Assembly: GCF_004005475.1 (NCBI RefSeq)
Contig: NZ_RZTZ01000002.1
Location: forward strand, 682,001-746,000
From: Niallia taxi
GTDB taxonomy: Bacteria; Bacillota; Bacilli; Bacillales; Cytobacillaceae
Direction of reading: 5' to 3'
Length of the DNA: 64,000 nt
Shown: piece after piece, positions 42,641 to 50,977 of the stretch
Position numbering within the stretch: position 1 is the first letter of the stretch
How the letters are laid out: every line of letters begins with the position of its first letter
Program-made: the position numbers and the translations under genes
Notes under the pieces: model-generated
Databases searched by the model: none
Seen by the model: the letters and a program-made list of their open reading frames with translations, nothing else
What the model was told of the DNA's origin: nothing

Positions 42641-43441
42641 TTAATGTTGGTGATTGTGGAGCCTTTCTAATACTTTACGTTTTCGATAAAACATTTCACC
42701 TGTCTCGGCAATATCATGAATCATCGACCGGTTGGAGAAAGCACCAAAGACAACTCCGAATACTGGCACCATCTGAAATAGCTTTTTCCAGCCAAAAGTA
42801 TCGCGATAGGCGAAGACAACCTCCTTCCAGCCTTGCATTTCAAGCAGAACCTCTCTTTGTACTTTATCTGCTTCTTGGTCGAAGTGGGATAGCTGATCCA
42901 ATATAGTGTTTTTCCCTAATACGTCTGCTGAAACATATTGCAAACATTTAATAATAAAAATACGTTCTTTTTTTTCATTTGGGTTATAGCCGTAACAGAT
43001 GGCAATATCCTGCAATATTTTAATTTGCATCGAAAGCAGGATGGGAATATCGATTCCTAATGTCAAGAAACCGCCAATTCCTGTACTAGCTCCTTGGATG
43101 GTTGCAATGTTTTTGCGGCTTTTTTTCAGTTTCTCGACTGCAGATTTCATCTCAATTAACGGCAAGTCCTTAACTTCGTCAAAATGCTGTACATTAAGAT
43201 GCTTATAATATTTTTTTGAGGAAGATATATCACTTAACAGTTTGCCGCCACTCTGAATATAGTTTCCCATTTCATCTAAAAGCTGCCCAATTTTATTTTG
43301 GATGAAGGCTGGTGTTAATTTGTCTATTAATTTAAAGGGAAGTCTGCTGAGCTTCTCCCAAAACCATAATCCGCTTTGGTCCTTTTCCCATGCTTTTACT
43401 TCCTCTAGCTCATTCAATAAAAAGGCTTTATTTTCTGTCAT
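42641..43441 (-). CDS. EcsC family protein
   Basis: A 266-residue protein of the EcsC family (related to B. subtilis EcsC, an ABC-transporter accessory protein of unknown activity). ELEEVKAWEKDQSG, ASTGIGGFLTLGIDIPILLSMQIKILQDIA and the C-terminal VPVFGVVFGAFSNRSMIHDIAE are the conserved segments; the central glycine-rich region is membrane-associating. An ECF-type promoter lies about 50 bp upstream on the same strand. The ecsAB partner genes are not adjacent, so this is a stand-alone paralogue probably linked to envelope stress. Confidence 0.87.
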   Translation of the reverse strand: MTENKAFLLNELEEVKAWEKDQSGLWFWEKLSRLPFKLIDKLTPAFIQNKIGQLLDEMGNYIQSGGKLLSDISSSKKYYKHLNVQHFDEVKDLPLIEMKSAVEKLKKSRKNIATIQGASTGIGGFLTLGIDIPILLSMQIKILQDIAICYGYNPNEKKERIFIIKCLQYVSADVLGKNTILDQLSHFDQEADKVQREVLLEMQGWKEVVFAYRDTFGWKKLFQMVPVFGVVFGAFSNRSMIHDIAETGEMFYRKRKVLERLHNHQH

Positions 43442-43490
43442 AAAAGCTGCTCCATTTCTGATTAGATGTTTTGTTCATATTGTATAGTAA

Positions 43491-43516
43491 TACGATAGTA
43501 TCGAAAATTAGTTTCA
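43491..43516 (-). promoter_or_regulatory. ECF (SigW-type) promoter of the EcsC-family gene
   Basis: On the minus strand, TGAAAC (43516-43511), a 16-bp spacer, and CGTA (43494-43491): a perfect SigW-type match, ~50 bp before the start codon at 43441. Confidence 0.75.
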
Positions 43517-43664
43517 AAAATCACTGGAAAAATGTAATACTAAGATAATTTTTCTGCTCAAGTTTTTGTTTTTTTGATGTTTATGTATAAACAGAGTAGT
43601 TGCATTCTAATATTAAGTAGTGTAAACTGGCAACAATTAAATAGTAAAGGACCACATTATGTGG

Positions 43665-43811
43665 TCGCCTTCGGGGTAGGGTGAAATTCCCAACCGGCGG
43701 TGATGAGCGTTCGTTTGCTCTAAGCCCGTGACCCGGCTTAAAAAATTTTTTAAGGCGGTGGATTTGGTGAGAAACCAAAGCCGACAGTATAGTCTGGATG
43801 GGAGAAGGAAT
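43665..43811 (+). promoter_or_regulatory. FMN riboswitch (RFN element)
   Basis: The aptamer shows the conserved RFN blocks: TTCGGGGTAGGGTGAAATTC, CCCAACCGGCGGTGATGAG, AGCCCGTGACCCG, a variable AT-rich stem (GCTTAAAAAATTTTTTAAG), GGATTTGGTGAGAAACCAAA, and GCCGACAGTATAGTCTGGAT then GGGAGAAGGA. FMN binding lowers expression of the riboflavin genes downstream. The aptamer is complete; the start of ribE is ~410 bp further on. Confidence 0.97.
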
Positions 43812-43977
43812 AACAAAAGCTGCTGATTCATTATGTGGATTCAGTGTGTTTGGTGTGAGTATCGCTAACTTAGGTTCGCTTTTTTGACTATGGGCTAATT
43901 GTGTCCATTGTTGAAACAGGTGTAGCTTTATTTAGTGAACACTTAAACAAAAACGCGTCTTTATTTGTTATGCAATC

Positions 43978-44011
43978 TCCCGTATAAATTTAATTTATAC
44001 GGGATTTTTTA
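43978..44011 (+). terminator. Terminator in the rib leader
   Basis: TCCCGTATAAA / TTTATACGGGA (11 bp, perfect) followed by six T lies ~170 bp after the FMN aptamer. It may be the riboswitch-controlled terminator, though unusually distant. A weaker hairpin with TTTTTT also ends near 43886. The rest of 43442-44218 holds no gene. Confidence 0.7.
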
Positions 44012-44218
44012 TTTTTCAGTGCTAGCTTAAAGGGCATTTAATGAATTTATTGCATGAATTCTTAAAGGGTTGGTCAAAATGAACAAAAACTGTTTTTACA
44101 TACAGCAGCACATACTAAATTATCCTCTAACTTATAAATAATGAAACATGCTTTAATCACCCCACTTAGGTGTGAAGGCAGCTATTTAAGATAAACAAAA
44201 GAGGGAGGAGGAGATTTT

Positions 44219-44869
44219 TTGTTTACTGGAATTGTCGAGGAAACAGGTATAGTCAAAAATATTTCAAAAACAGGCAAAACATTAGTGCTTGCCATCCAAG
44301 CGAAAACCATTATGGATGATATGAGGCTTGGGGACAGCATTTCGGTTAATGGGGTTTGTCTTACCGTAACAAGCTTTAAGCAAAATGAATTTTCTGCAGA
44401 TGTGATGCCTGAAACGTTTAAAGATACTTCACTTTCTCGGCTTACAAATGGTTCACTTGTAAATTTGGAAAGAGCAATGGCGGCAAATGGCAGGTTTGGA
44501 GGTCATTTTGTAACAGGTCATATTGATGGCGTTGGGACCATTTTAAGTAGAAAACCAATTGAGAATAGCATCAGTCTTGAAATCGAAATACCGGAGGCTG
44601 GCACTCATCTAGTATTGGAAAAAGGATCGATTGCCATAGATGGAACGAGCCTGACCATTTTTGAGACAAAAAGCCGCTCCATTTGTGTAAGTATTATCCC
44701 GCATACAACGTTAGAGTCCATTGTTGGTAAAAAACAGGTTGGGGATATCGTAAATCTTGAATTTGATATGATGGCGAAGTATTTTTATTCCTTCATGAAT
44801 AGGGAGGCAGACAAGAACCAGTCAAGCAAAATAACACCATCCTTCTTAAAGGACAATGGCTTTTATTAA
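44219..44869 (+). CDS. ribE: Riboflavin synthase (alpha subunit)
   Basis: A 216-residue enzyme that forms riboflavin by dismutation of two 6,7-dimethyl-8-ribityllumazine molecules. It shows two homologous barrels: MFTGIVEETG / GDSISVNGVCLTV, and GGHFVTGHIDG / GSIAIDGTSLTIF. TTG 44219 is the start, with GGGAGGAGGAG 8 bases upstream. First gene of a three-gene operon ribE-ribB-ribH behind the FMN riboswitch. ribD, usually first in Bacillus rib operons, is missing here. Confidence 0.95.
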   Translation: MFTGIVEETGIVKNISKTGKTLVLAIQAKTIMDDMRLGDSISVNGVCLTVTSFKQNEFSADVMPETFKDTSLSRLTNGSLVNLERAMAANGRFGGHFVTGHIDGVGTILSRKPIENSISLEIEIPEAGTHLVLEKGSIAIDGTSLTIFETKSRSICVSIIPHTTLESIVGKKQVGDIVNLEFDMMAKYFYSFMNREADKNQSSKITPSFLKDNGFY

Positions 44870-44906
44870 ACGGATTCTATAGGTAAATAGGAAGGGGGAG
44901 TATTTT

Positions 44907-45533
44907 ATGTTTCATACGATTGAAGAGGCATTAGATGATTTAAAGGCAGGCAAGCTGATAATCGTAGTAGATGATGAAGATAGGGAAAACGAAGGCGATC
45001 TAGTGGGGATTTCCGACTTAGTAACACCTGAAATGATCAACTTTATGGCAAAAGAGGGCAGGGGACTTATTTGTGTTCCCATTGAAGCAGAGCTTGCCGG
45101 CAAGCTCAAACTGCCACCAATGGTAGATAATAGTAGTGATCCTCGTGGGACAGCTTTCACAGTGAGTGTTGATCATAAACAAACATCAACAGGAATAAGT
45201 GCTTTTGAACGAGCATTAACAATCGAAAAAATGGTGGCCCAAGGTGCTAAAGCGGAGGATTTTACAAGACCAGGCCATATTTTCCCACTAATTGCGCATA
45301 AAGGCGGTGTCCTTTCCAGAAATGGACATACAGAAGCTGCGGTTGATTTAGCAAAATTAGCAGGTTACTCTCCATCTGGAATCATTTGCGAGATTTTAAA
45401 AGAAGATGGAACGATGGCCAGAGTGGATGATTTAAAAGTAATTTCACAAAAGTTCGGACTGAAATTGGTTACGATAAAAGCACTAATAGAATATAGACAA
45501 AAAAGAGAAGAAGCAAAGGAGACAGTAAAATGA
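44907..45533 (+). CDS. ribB: 3,4-dihydroxy-2-butanone-4-phosphate synthase, stand-alone
   Basis: A 208-residue enzyme making the four-carbon unit for lumazine from ribulose-5-phosphate. [13 protein letters not shown] (metal binding), [21 protein letters not shown], and [16 protein letters not shown] with the later [12 protein letters not shown] are typical. It ends at ...[12 protein letters not shown], exactly where Bacillus RibBA proteins continue into the GTP cyclohydrolase II domain; that domain is absent. AAGGGGG precedes ATG 44907. The ribH start overlaps the stop by 4 bp. Confidence 0.95.
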   Translation: MFHTIEEALDDLKAGKLIIVVDDEDRENEGDLVGISDLVTPEMINFMAKEGRGLICVPIEAELAGKLKLPPMVDNSSDPRGTAFTVSVDHKQTSTGISAFERALTIEKMVAQGAKAEDFTRPGHIFPLIAHKGGVLSRNGHTEAAVDLAKLAGYSPSGIICEILKEDGTMARVDDLKVISQKFGLKLVTIKALIEYRQKREEAKETVK

Positions 45534-45997
45534 CAAAAATATTTGAAGGTAATTTAATCGGAAGTGGGCTAAAGGTTGGCATTATCGTTTCAAGATTTAA
45601 CGAATTCATCACAACAAGACTTTTATCTGGTGCAGAGGACGCTCTAAAACGCCATGGAGTAGAAGCAGAAAATGTTAATGTTGCGTGGGTACCAGGTGTT
45701 TTTGAAATTCCACTAGCAGCCAAAAAATTAGCAGAAACAAAGAAGTATGATGTAATAATCACATTAGGAACAGTTATTCGTGGAGCAACACCGCATTTTG
45801 ATTTTGTTAGCAATGAGGTGGCAAAAGGGGTGGCAAGCACGTCTTTATCAACAGGAGTTCCAATTATTTTTGGAGTTCTTACGACAGAATCGATTGAACA
45901 GGCAATCGAGCGCGCTGGCACAAAAGCCGGAAACAAAGGCTGGGAAGCGGCAGTTAATGCAATTGAAATGGCAAACCTTTACAAGGAAATAGTTTAA
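45530..45997 (+). CDS. ribH: 6,7-dimethyl-8-ribityllumazine synthase
   Basis: A 155-residue enzyme condensing the pyrimidine and butanone-phosphate precursors; it forms an icosahedral 60-mer. [41 protein letters not shown] with the active-site His, and [16 protein letters not shown] are family signatures. The start overlaps the ribB stop. Last gene of the operon, ended by a terminator. Confidence 0.97.
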   Translation: MTKIFEGNLIGSGLKVGIIVSRFNEFITTRLLSGAEDALKRHGVEAENVNVAWVPGVFEIPLAAKKLAETKKYDVIITLGTVIRGATPHFDFVSNEVAKGVASTSLSTGVPIIFGVLTTESIEQAIERAGTKAGNKGWEAAVNAIEMANLYKEIV

Positions 45998-46002
45998 TCT
46001 CA

Positions 46003-46056
46003 AAAAAAAATTGGTCAAATCCTCCATTTTTACGGGACAGGATTTGGCCAATTTTC
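46003..46056 (+). terminator. Terminator after ribH
   Basis: AATTGGTCAAATCCT / AGGATTTGGCCAATT (one G-U pair) flanks a 15-nt loop, with T after it. Confidence 0.8.
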
Positions 46057-46215
46057 ATTTAAAAAAGTTGGCAAAGTAATGGAAATCTGCTATCATATTC
46101 AATTGTGGCTCCCTTAATAAAATAAAACAAATTAGGACTAAAGATTTATGTGTCTTAAACTTATTTTTAAGGTGATGCGGGTAGGGAGAGGGCTAAAAAT
46201 ACACAGGTTTACTAA

Positions 46216-47511
46216 ATGAAAAACTATATATCAGAATTCTTTAAGCTGAAGGAAAGCGAAGCTACTTTCAAAGGGGAATTTTTTGCAGGGCTGATTGGCT
46301 TTTTTACAGTCGTCTATATTGTCGCTGTTAATTCGCTGATTTTGTCAGAGGCTGGAATTCCACTTGAAGCAGCAATAATCGCAACCATTTTAACATCAGT
46401 CGTTGGCTGTTTCTTAATGGGGTTTCTAGGGAATGTGCCAATATTGCTTGTTCCAGGAATGGGGATTAATGCGCTGTTCTCGTACACAATTGTCCAGTCC
46501 ATGGGATTAAGCTGGCAAGAAGCACTTGCCGTTGTTTTTGTTTCTGGACTATTGTTTATGCTGATTGCCTTTACTAAGCTAGCGGCAATCGTAAGCAGGT
46601 CGATACCAAATTCTCTTAAGGAATCACTGACAGTTGGACTCGGTCTATTTCTAATGCTGATTGGATTGGAAAAAGGCGGAATTGTCGAAAAGGGCAGCAA
46701 TTCTATCATTGCGTTAGGCTCTTTCAGTGATTTGCATGTATTGGCAACCGTTATTACATTAATCATAAGCATTATCTTGTTTTTGAGAAATGTAAAAGGA
46801 AACTTCCTGATTACGATTTTAGTTGGAACATTGATTTCTTGGATGTTCGGCTTGATTGAACCAGGAAGTACAGGAGAGTCTGTACAGTTAAAGGATTATT
46901 GGAATGTTTTCGGTTCTATGTCCTTTGAGAATATTATTTCCATTCCTTTTTGGATTGCTGTTTTCTCTTTATCCATGGTGCTTGTATTTGAGAATATTGG
47001 TCTTGTATCAAGTCATGTTCAATATGTTGGAAAGCCAGAGCGTTTCAAACGAGCTTTTCAGGCAAATTCCATTTCCGTGTTGCTTTCAGGTGTATTTGGA
47101 AGCAGTCCAACTGTTGCGACAGTGGAAAGTACTGCAAGCATGACAGCAGGTGGAAAAACAGGACTTACGTCCATTACGACAGCATTGTTGTTCATTTGTT
47201 CCGCATTCTTCATTCCTGTTATAAAGATGATCCCGAATAGTGCCATCGCCCCGATTTTAATCATAATTGGTGGGCTGATGCTGCAAAATATTCGCCATCT
47301 TGATTTAAAGGATATGAGTGAAAGTTTTCCGAGCATTTTTATTATTGCGATGATTCCTTTCACATATAGTATTGCGGACGGTATGGCTATCGGATTTATA
47401 TTGTATCCGATATTAAAGATAGCACTAGGAAAAGCTAAAGAAGTATCTTTGCCTTTATACTTCATTTCTTCCTTGTTCTTAATAAATTTTGTCCTTCAAT
47501 ATACACATTGA
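46216..47511 (+). CDS. NCS2 purine permease (AzgA/PbuG-type)
   Basis: A 431-residue membrane protein with about 12-14 helices. The first ~90 residues (KGEFFAGLIGFFTVVYIVAV, VPILLVPGMGINALFSY) and the later SSPTVATVESTAS match the AzgA-like NCS2 family, which imports adenine, guanine or hypoxanthine by proton symport. The nearest B. subtilis proteins are PbuG and PbuO. No purine riboswitch is seen in the 160 bp upstream, unlike pbuG of B. subtilis. AGG lies 8 bases before ATG 46216, a weak site. Confidence 0.9.
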   Translation: MKNYISEFFKLKESEATFKGEFFAGLIGFFTVVYIVAVNSLILSEAGIPLEAAIIATILTSVVGCFLMGFLGNVPILLVPGMGINALFSYTIVQSMGLSWQEALAVVFVSGLLFMLIAFTKLAAIVSRSIPNSLKESLTVGLGLFLMLIGLEKGGIVEKGSNSIIALGSFSDLHVLATVITLIISIILFLRNVKGNFLITILVGTLISWMFGLIEPGSTGESVQLKDYWNVFGSMSFENIISIPFWIAVFSLSMVLVFENIGLVSSHVQYVGKPERFKRAFQANSISVLLSGVFGSSPTVATVESTASMTAGGKTGLTSITTALLFICSAFFIPVIKMIPNSAIAPILIIIGGLMLQNIRHLDLKDMSESFPSIFIIAMIPFTYSIADGMAIGFILYPILKIALGKAKEVSLPLYFISSLFLINFVLQYTH

Positions 47512-47514
47512 TGA

Positions 47515-47556
47515 AAACTGGCTTCCATAGAGTTTCCTTTTATGGCAGCCAGTTTT
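47515..47556 (+). terminator. Terminator after the purine permease
   Basis: AAAACTGGC..CCATA pairs with TATGG..GCCAGTTTT, two stems separated by a 2-nt mismatch, with T at the end. Confidence 0.7.
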
Positions 47557-47591
47557 ATATTGAAATATCGGGAAAAATTTGCTCCATAGTT

Positions 47592-47620
47592 TTGGAATGA
47601 GTTAAATTACCCATTATAAT
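47592..47620 (+). promoter_or_regulatory. Candidate SigA promoter of the EAL-HDOD gene
   Basis: TTGGAA, a 17-bp spacer and TATAAT. The leader would be ~110 nt. Confidence 0.5.
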
Positions 47621-47737
47621 AGAGTAGATAGTCACTTTTTGTAAAAACTCCATCGTTCGACAGCCTTTGGAGACATCGTTTATTAGAATAAAACTAAATA
47701 TTTTGAAATGAGTAGAAAGAAGTTCGGAGGTATTTCA

Positions 47738-48973
47738 ATGGAAGTTTTTGTGGCCAGGCAGCCGCTGTTCAATAGAATGGAAGAAGTGTACGGCTATGAG
47801 TTGCTGTATCGCAATAATGAAGTCAACATGTTTCCGAACATCGACGGTGATCATGCGACAGCAGATGTAATTATCAACAGTTTTTTAAATATTGGGATTG
47901 AAAAACTATCTGATGGAAAGCCTTGTTTTATTAATTTTACAGAAAATCTTCTGGATTTAGGGCTGCCTACATATTTTCAACCACGAGATATCGTAATAGA
48001 AATTTTGGAGACTGTCGAACCAAGCAGAAAAATAATTGACATATGCAAAGAATTAAAGTCATTAGGCTATAGAGTTGCGCTTGATGATTACATTTTTGAT
48101 AACAGTAATCCATATGCTTATGAATTATTGCTAGCATCAGATATTATTAAAGTGGATTTTATGAATACGAATGAGGAAGAGAGACTAGAAATAGAGGCGC
48201 TTGCAAAACAGCTTGGCAAGGAGATGGTTGCCGAAAAGCTTGAAACAAGAGAAGAATATGAAAAAGCTAGAAATTCTGGTTATCATTATTTTCAAGGTTA
48301 TTTCTTCTCAAAGCCTGCAATTATGTCTACACATGATGTTCCTGCATATATCCATACTTATTATGGTATTTCCAAGCATATTCGCTCCACTGACCCGGAT
48401 ATTGATATGATTACCAATCTGATTGAACAGGATATTTCATTGTCGTACAAGCTCCTTAAATTAATTAATACTTTAGGATTCGGCCTAAAGCATAAGGTGA
48501 CGAGCATTAGGCAAGCGATCGTGCTTATTGGCTTAATGGAGCTTCAGAAATGGTTGTACGTGCTGGCAGTAAGGGAAAGGGACTGGAATAACGGCATATC
48601 ATATGAAGTAATGTCCAATTGTCTAATCAGGGCCAGAATGTGTGAGTCTGTTGCAAATCTAATTCCAGGCAAAACAAATACCTCTGGACATTTTTTGACA
48701 GGAATGTTTTCGTTAATGGATACGATCTTAAACCTTGATATGCAGGATATTTTAACACAGGTTCCACTTGACGGTGCAATCATGGATGCACTGTCAGGCA
48801 AAAATAATACACAAAGAGATGTCCTTGATCTTGTACTTGCTGTTGAAAAAGCAGATTGGGTACTAATCAGTAAAGGCTGCAGAAAGCTGAACATAGAAGA
48901 GAAGGAATTATTTAAGGTTTATGCAGAATCACTGAACTGGGCAAAAAATCTCATGAAAGATAAAATACAATAA
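47738..48973 (+). CDS. yuxH: EAL-HDOD protein with degenerate EAL (YuxH-like)
   Basis: A 411-residue cytosolic protein. ATG 47738 follows GGAGG by 8 bases; the upstream ATG 47708 is not needed. The N-terminal EAL-like domain has YELLYRN instead of EAL, FINFTENLL, VIEILE, LDDYIFD, IKVDF and YHYFQGYFFSKP: several metal-binding acids of active c-di-GMP phosphodiesterases are changed, so it is likely inactive or only a binder. The C-terminal HDOD domain (about 205-400, SYKLLKLINTLGFGLKHKVTS is split as SYKLLKLINT and HKVTSIRQAI) is typical for signalling. It matches B. subtilis YuxH in architecture. Its signal is unknown. Confidence 0.88.
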   Translation: MEVFVARQPLFNRMEEVYGYELLYRNNEVNMFPNIDGDHATADVIINSFLNIGIEKLSDGKPCFINFTENLLDLGLPTYFQPRDIVIEILETVEPSRKIIDICKELKSLGYRVALDDYIFDNSNPYAYELLLASDIIKVDFMNTNEEERLEIEALAKQLGKEMVAEKLETREEYEKARNSGYHYFQGYFFSKPAIMSTHDVPAYIHTYYGISKHIRSTDPDIDMITNLIEQDISLSYKLLKLINTLGFGLKHKVTSIRQAIVLIGLMELQKWLYVLAVRERDWNNGISYEVMSNCLIRARMCESVANLIPGKTNTSGHFLTGMFSLMDTILNLDMQDILTQVPLDGAIMDALSGKNNTQRDVLDLVLAVEKADWVLISKGCRKLNIEEKELFKVYAESLNWAKNLMKDKIQ

Positions 48974-48974
48974 A

Positions 48975-49021
48975 AAATAAGCCTGCATTCTAAAACCTCG
49001 AATGCAGGCTTATTTTTTTTT
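48975..49021 (+). terminator. Terminator after yuxH
   Basis: AAAATAAGCCTGCATTC and its complement form a 17-bp stem with a 9-nt loop, then a long T-run. Confidence 0.93.
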
Positions 49022-49110
49022 TGAATTTTTCGGCTAAGAAAAATGTTACAATTGCAAAAATAGTAAAAAGAGAAGTACAATGAGATAAAGCTAATGTTGG
49101 AGGGTTACAT

Positions 49111-50097
49111 ATGAAAATTAAACTTACAAAATGTCATGGAAGCGGGAACGACTTTTTAATAATAGATGAAATTTCAAACAGCTACACTTTTACAGAGGAA
49201 GAACGTGCAAATTTGGCAATCGCTTTTTGTAATCGCAGTACGGAATTAGGGGCAGATGGAATTTTATTTGTAATGCCTAGCAAGCAGGCAGATGCTCGTA
49301 TGAGAGTGTTTAATGCAGATGGATCTGAAGCATCGATGTGCGGTAATGGAATACGTTGTGTGGCACGTTATGTATGCGAGCTGCTTAATGTTGAGGAAGC
49401 AGTAATTGAAACAATGAAAGCTAACTTGGAAGTGAAAAATGAAGCAGATATCTTTCCAAACATACCGACATATTTGGTGGAAATATCACCAGTTTCTTTC
49501 CAGACAAAGGACTTACCTTTACATGTTGGCAAAGAAACTCTGTTAAATGAAAAGATTGAAAGCCTTCATCCTAATCTGGAATTTACTGCCTTAGCTGTCC
49601 CGAATCCACATCTTATTACAATTGTCGACAAAGCAACCATCGAATCCTCGGTTCAAGAGGAAATTAGCAGCTATGTAAATGGACCTAATGAGCTTTTCCC
49701 TGATGGAGTTAATGTGAGCTTTGTGTCTATATTGGACAAAGGAAGCATCTATGTCAGAACGTACGAGCGTGGTGTTGGATTTACAAATGCATGCGGTACT
49801 GCGATGTCTGCATCATCACTAGTATCTATTTTAAATGGCTTCAATAAGTCAGGTGATTACATTGAGGTTTATAACAATGGTGGAAAAGTACGCTGTTATG
49901 TGCATGAAAATGATGGGAACTATCGTATTGACCTAATTGGTAATGCAACATATGTATACGAAGCATTTGTGGAAACAGACCTTGAAAAGCCTGCTGATTT
50001 TGTGCTCCTTGAAAAAGCGATGGAGGAGCAAGAAGCTATTCATTACAGCAAGCTGCAGGATGCAGCTCAAGCCTATATTAACGAAAAGCTTGTATAA
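49111..50097 (+). CDS. dapF: Diaminopimelate epimerase, long form
   Basis: Interconverts LL- and meso-diaminopimelate for lysine and peptidoglycan. Both catalytic cysteines are present, in MCGNGIRC (about residue 75) and TNACGTAMS (about 228); the N-terminal CHGSGNDF segment is typical. At 328 residues it is ~45 longer than the usual 275-285; the extra C-terminal part (from about residue 285, VETDLEKPADFVLL to the end) is helical and acidic, as in some other Firmicutes. GGAGGG precedes ATG 49111. It stands alone, without lysA or other dap genes. Confidence 0.93.
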   Translation: MKIKLTKCHGSGNDFLIIDEISNSYTFTEEERANLAIAFCNRSTELGADGILFVMPSKQADARMRVFNADGSEASMCGNGIRCVARYVCELLNVEEAVIETMKANLEVKNEADIFPNIPTYLVEISPVSFQTKDLPLHVGKETLLNEKIESLHPNLEFTALAVPNPHLITIVDKATIESSVQEEISSYVNGPNELFPDGVNVSFVSILDKGSIYVRTYERGVGFTNACGTAMSASSLVSILNGFNKSGDYIEVYNNGGKVRCYVHENDGNYRIDLIGNATYVYEAFVETDLEKPADFVLLEKAMEEQEAIHYSKLQDAAQAYINEKLV

Positions 50098-50107
50098 GTA
50101 TTTTTTT

Positions 50108-50139
50108 GCCTGAAAGGACTACCCTTTCAGGCTTTTTTT
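50108..50139 (+). terminator. Terminator after dapF
   Basis: GCCTGAAAGG / CCTTTCAGGC, 10 bp perfect, with T on both sides. Confidence 0.9.
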
Positions 50140-50244
50140 ATTACTTTTTCGATATGGAAGAATATTTAAAAGTTATGTTTGTATGATTTCCTTCTTTCCT
50201 TCAAAAAATAAGAGCCTAGTCTTGTAATGGAAAGGAAGTACAAA

Positions 50245-50883
50245 ATGGCAAAATTATTATATATTACGGCACATCCAAACGATCATTCTCAATCCTTTAG
50301 CATGGCTGCTGGACAAGCGTTCATTGATTCATATAAAGAGCAAAATCCAAATGATGAAATTGTCCATATTGACCTGTATAAGGAAGGGATTCCGCATATT
50401 GACAATGATGTTTTCAGCGGATGGGGCAAGCTGCAATCAGGTAAAGGATTTGATGAGCTTTCAAATGATGAGAAGTCAAAAGTGAGCAGACTTGGTGAAT
50501 TGAGTGATCAATTTGTCGGTGGGGACAAGTATGTCTTCGTTACACCGATGTGGAACTTCTCCTTTCCACCTGTTTTAAAGGCATATATTGACTCTGTTGC
50601 TGTTGCAGGCAAAACCTTCAAATATACAGATAAAGGTTCTGTTGGTTTGCTGACAGACAAGAAAGCTCTCCATATTCAAGCACGTGGTGGCATTTATTCA
50701 GAAGGTCCTGCGGCTGAATTGGAAATGGGACATCGTTATTTGAATGCAATCCTCGTGCACTTCTTTGGTATTCCTGCTTTAGAAGGTCTATTTATTGAAG
50801 GCCAAGCAGCAATGCCAGATAAAGCACAGGAAATTAAAGATAAAGGAATTGCGAGAGCAAAGGATTTAGCGAAAACTTTTTAA
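50245..50883 (+). CDS. azoR: FMN-dependent NADH:quinone oxidoreductase / azoreductase
   Basis: A 212-residue flavodoxin-fold enzyme. It reduces quinones by two electrons and azo compounds using [24 protein letters not shown] (FMN phosphate loop), [20 protein letters not shown] and [12 protein letters not shown] are signatures. ATG 50245 with AAAGGAAG 8 bases upstream is chosen over ATG 50227. B. subtilis has AzoR1 and AzoR2; I cannot say which is closer. It likely protects against quinone or thiol stress. A strong terminator follows. Confidence 0.92.
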   Translation: MAKLLYITAHPNDHSQSFSMAAGQAFIDSYKEQNPNDEIVHIDLYKEGIPHIDNDVFSGWGKLQSGKGFDELSNDEKSKVSRLGELSDQFVGGDKYVFVTPMWNFSFPPVLKAYIDSVAVAGKTFKYTDKGSVGLLTDKKALHIQARGGIYSEGPAAELEMGHRYLNAILVHFFGIPALEGLFIEGQAAMPDKAQEIKDKGIARAKDLAKTF

Positions 50884-50889
50884 AATTAA

Positions 50890-50922
50890 GGAGCTGCTTT
50901 TCATTAAGCAGCTCCATTTTTA
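50890..50922 (+). terminator. Terminator after azoR
   Basis: GGAGCTGCTT / AAGCAGCTCC with a 6-nt loop and T-run. Confidence 0.9.
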
Positions 50923-50977
50923 TTGGGATAAAAAGCTGTATTAGAGGCATGTTAAAGAAAAAAAGGAATGGGAAACA

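Noticed and set aside
44079-44141. 20-codon ORF in the rib leader (MNKNCFYIQQ...)
   Set aside because: It has a weak AAAGGG site but no similarity to ribD or a known leader peptide, and lies after the riboswitch terminator; kept only as chance.
46057-46215. Purine riboswitch before the purine permease
   Set aside because: The conserved purine aptamer core was not found in this 159-bp region.
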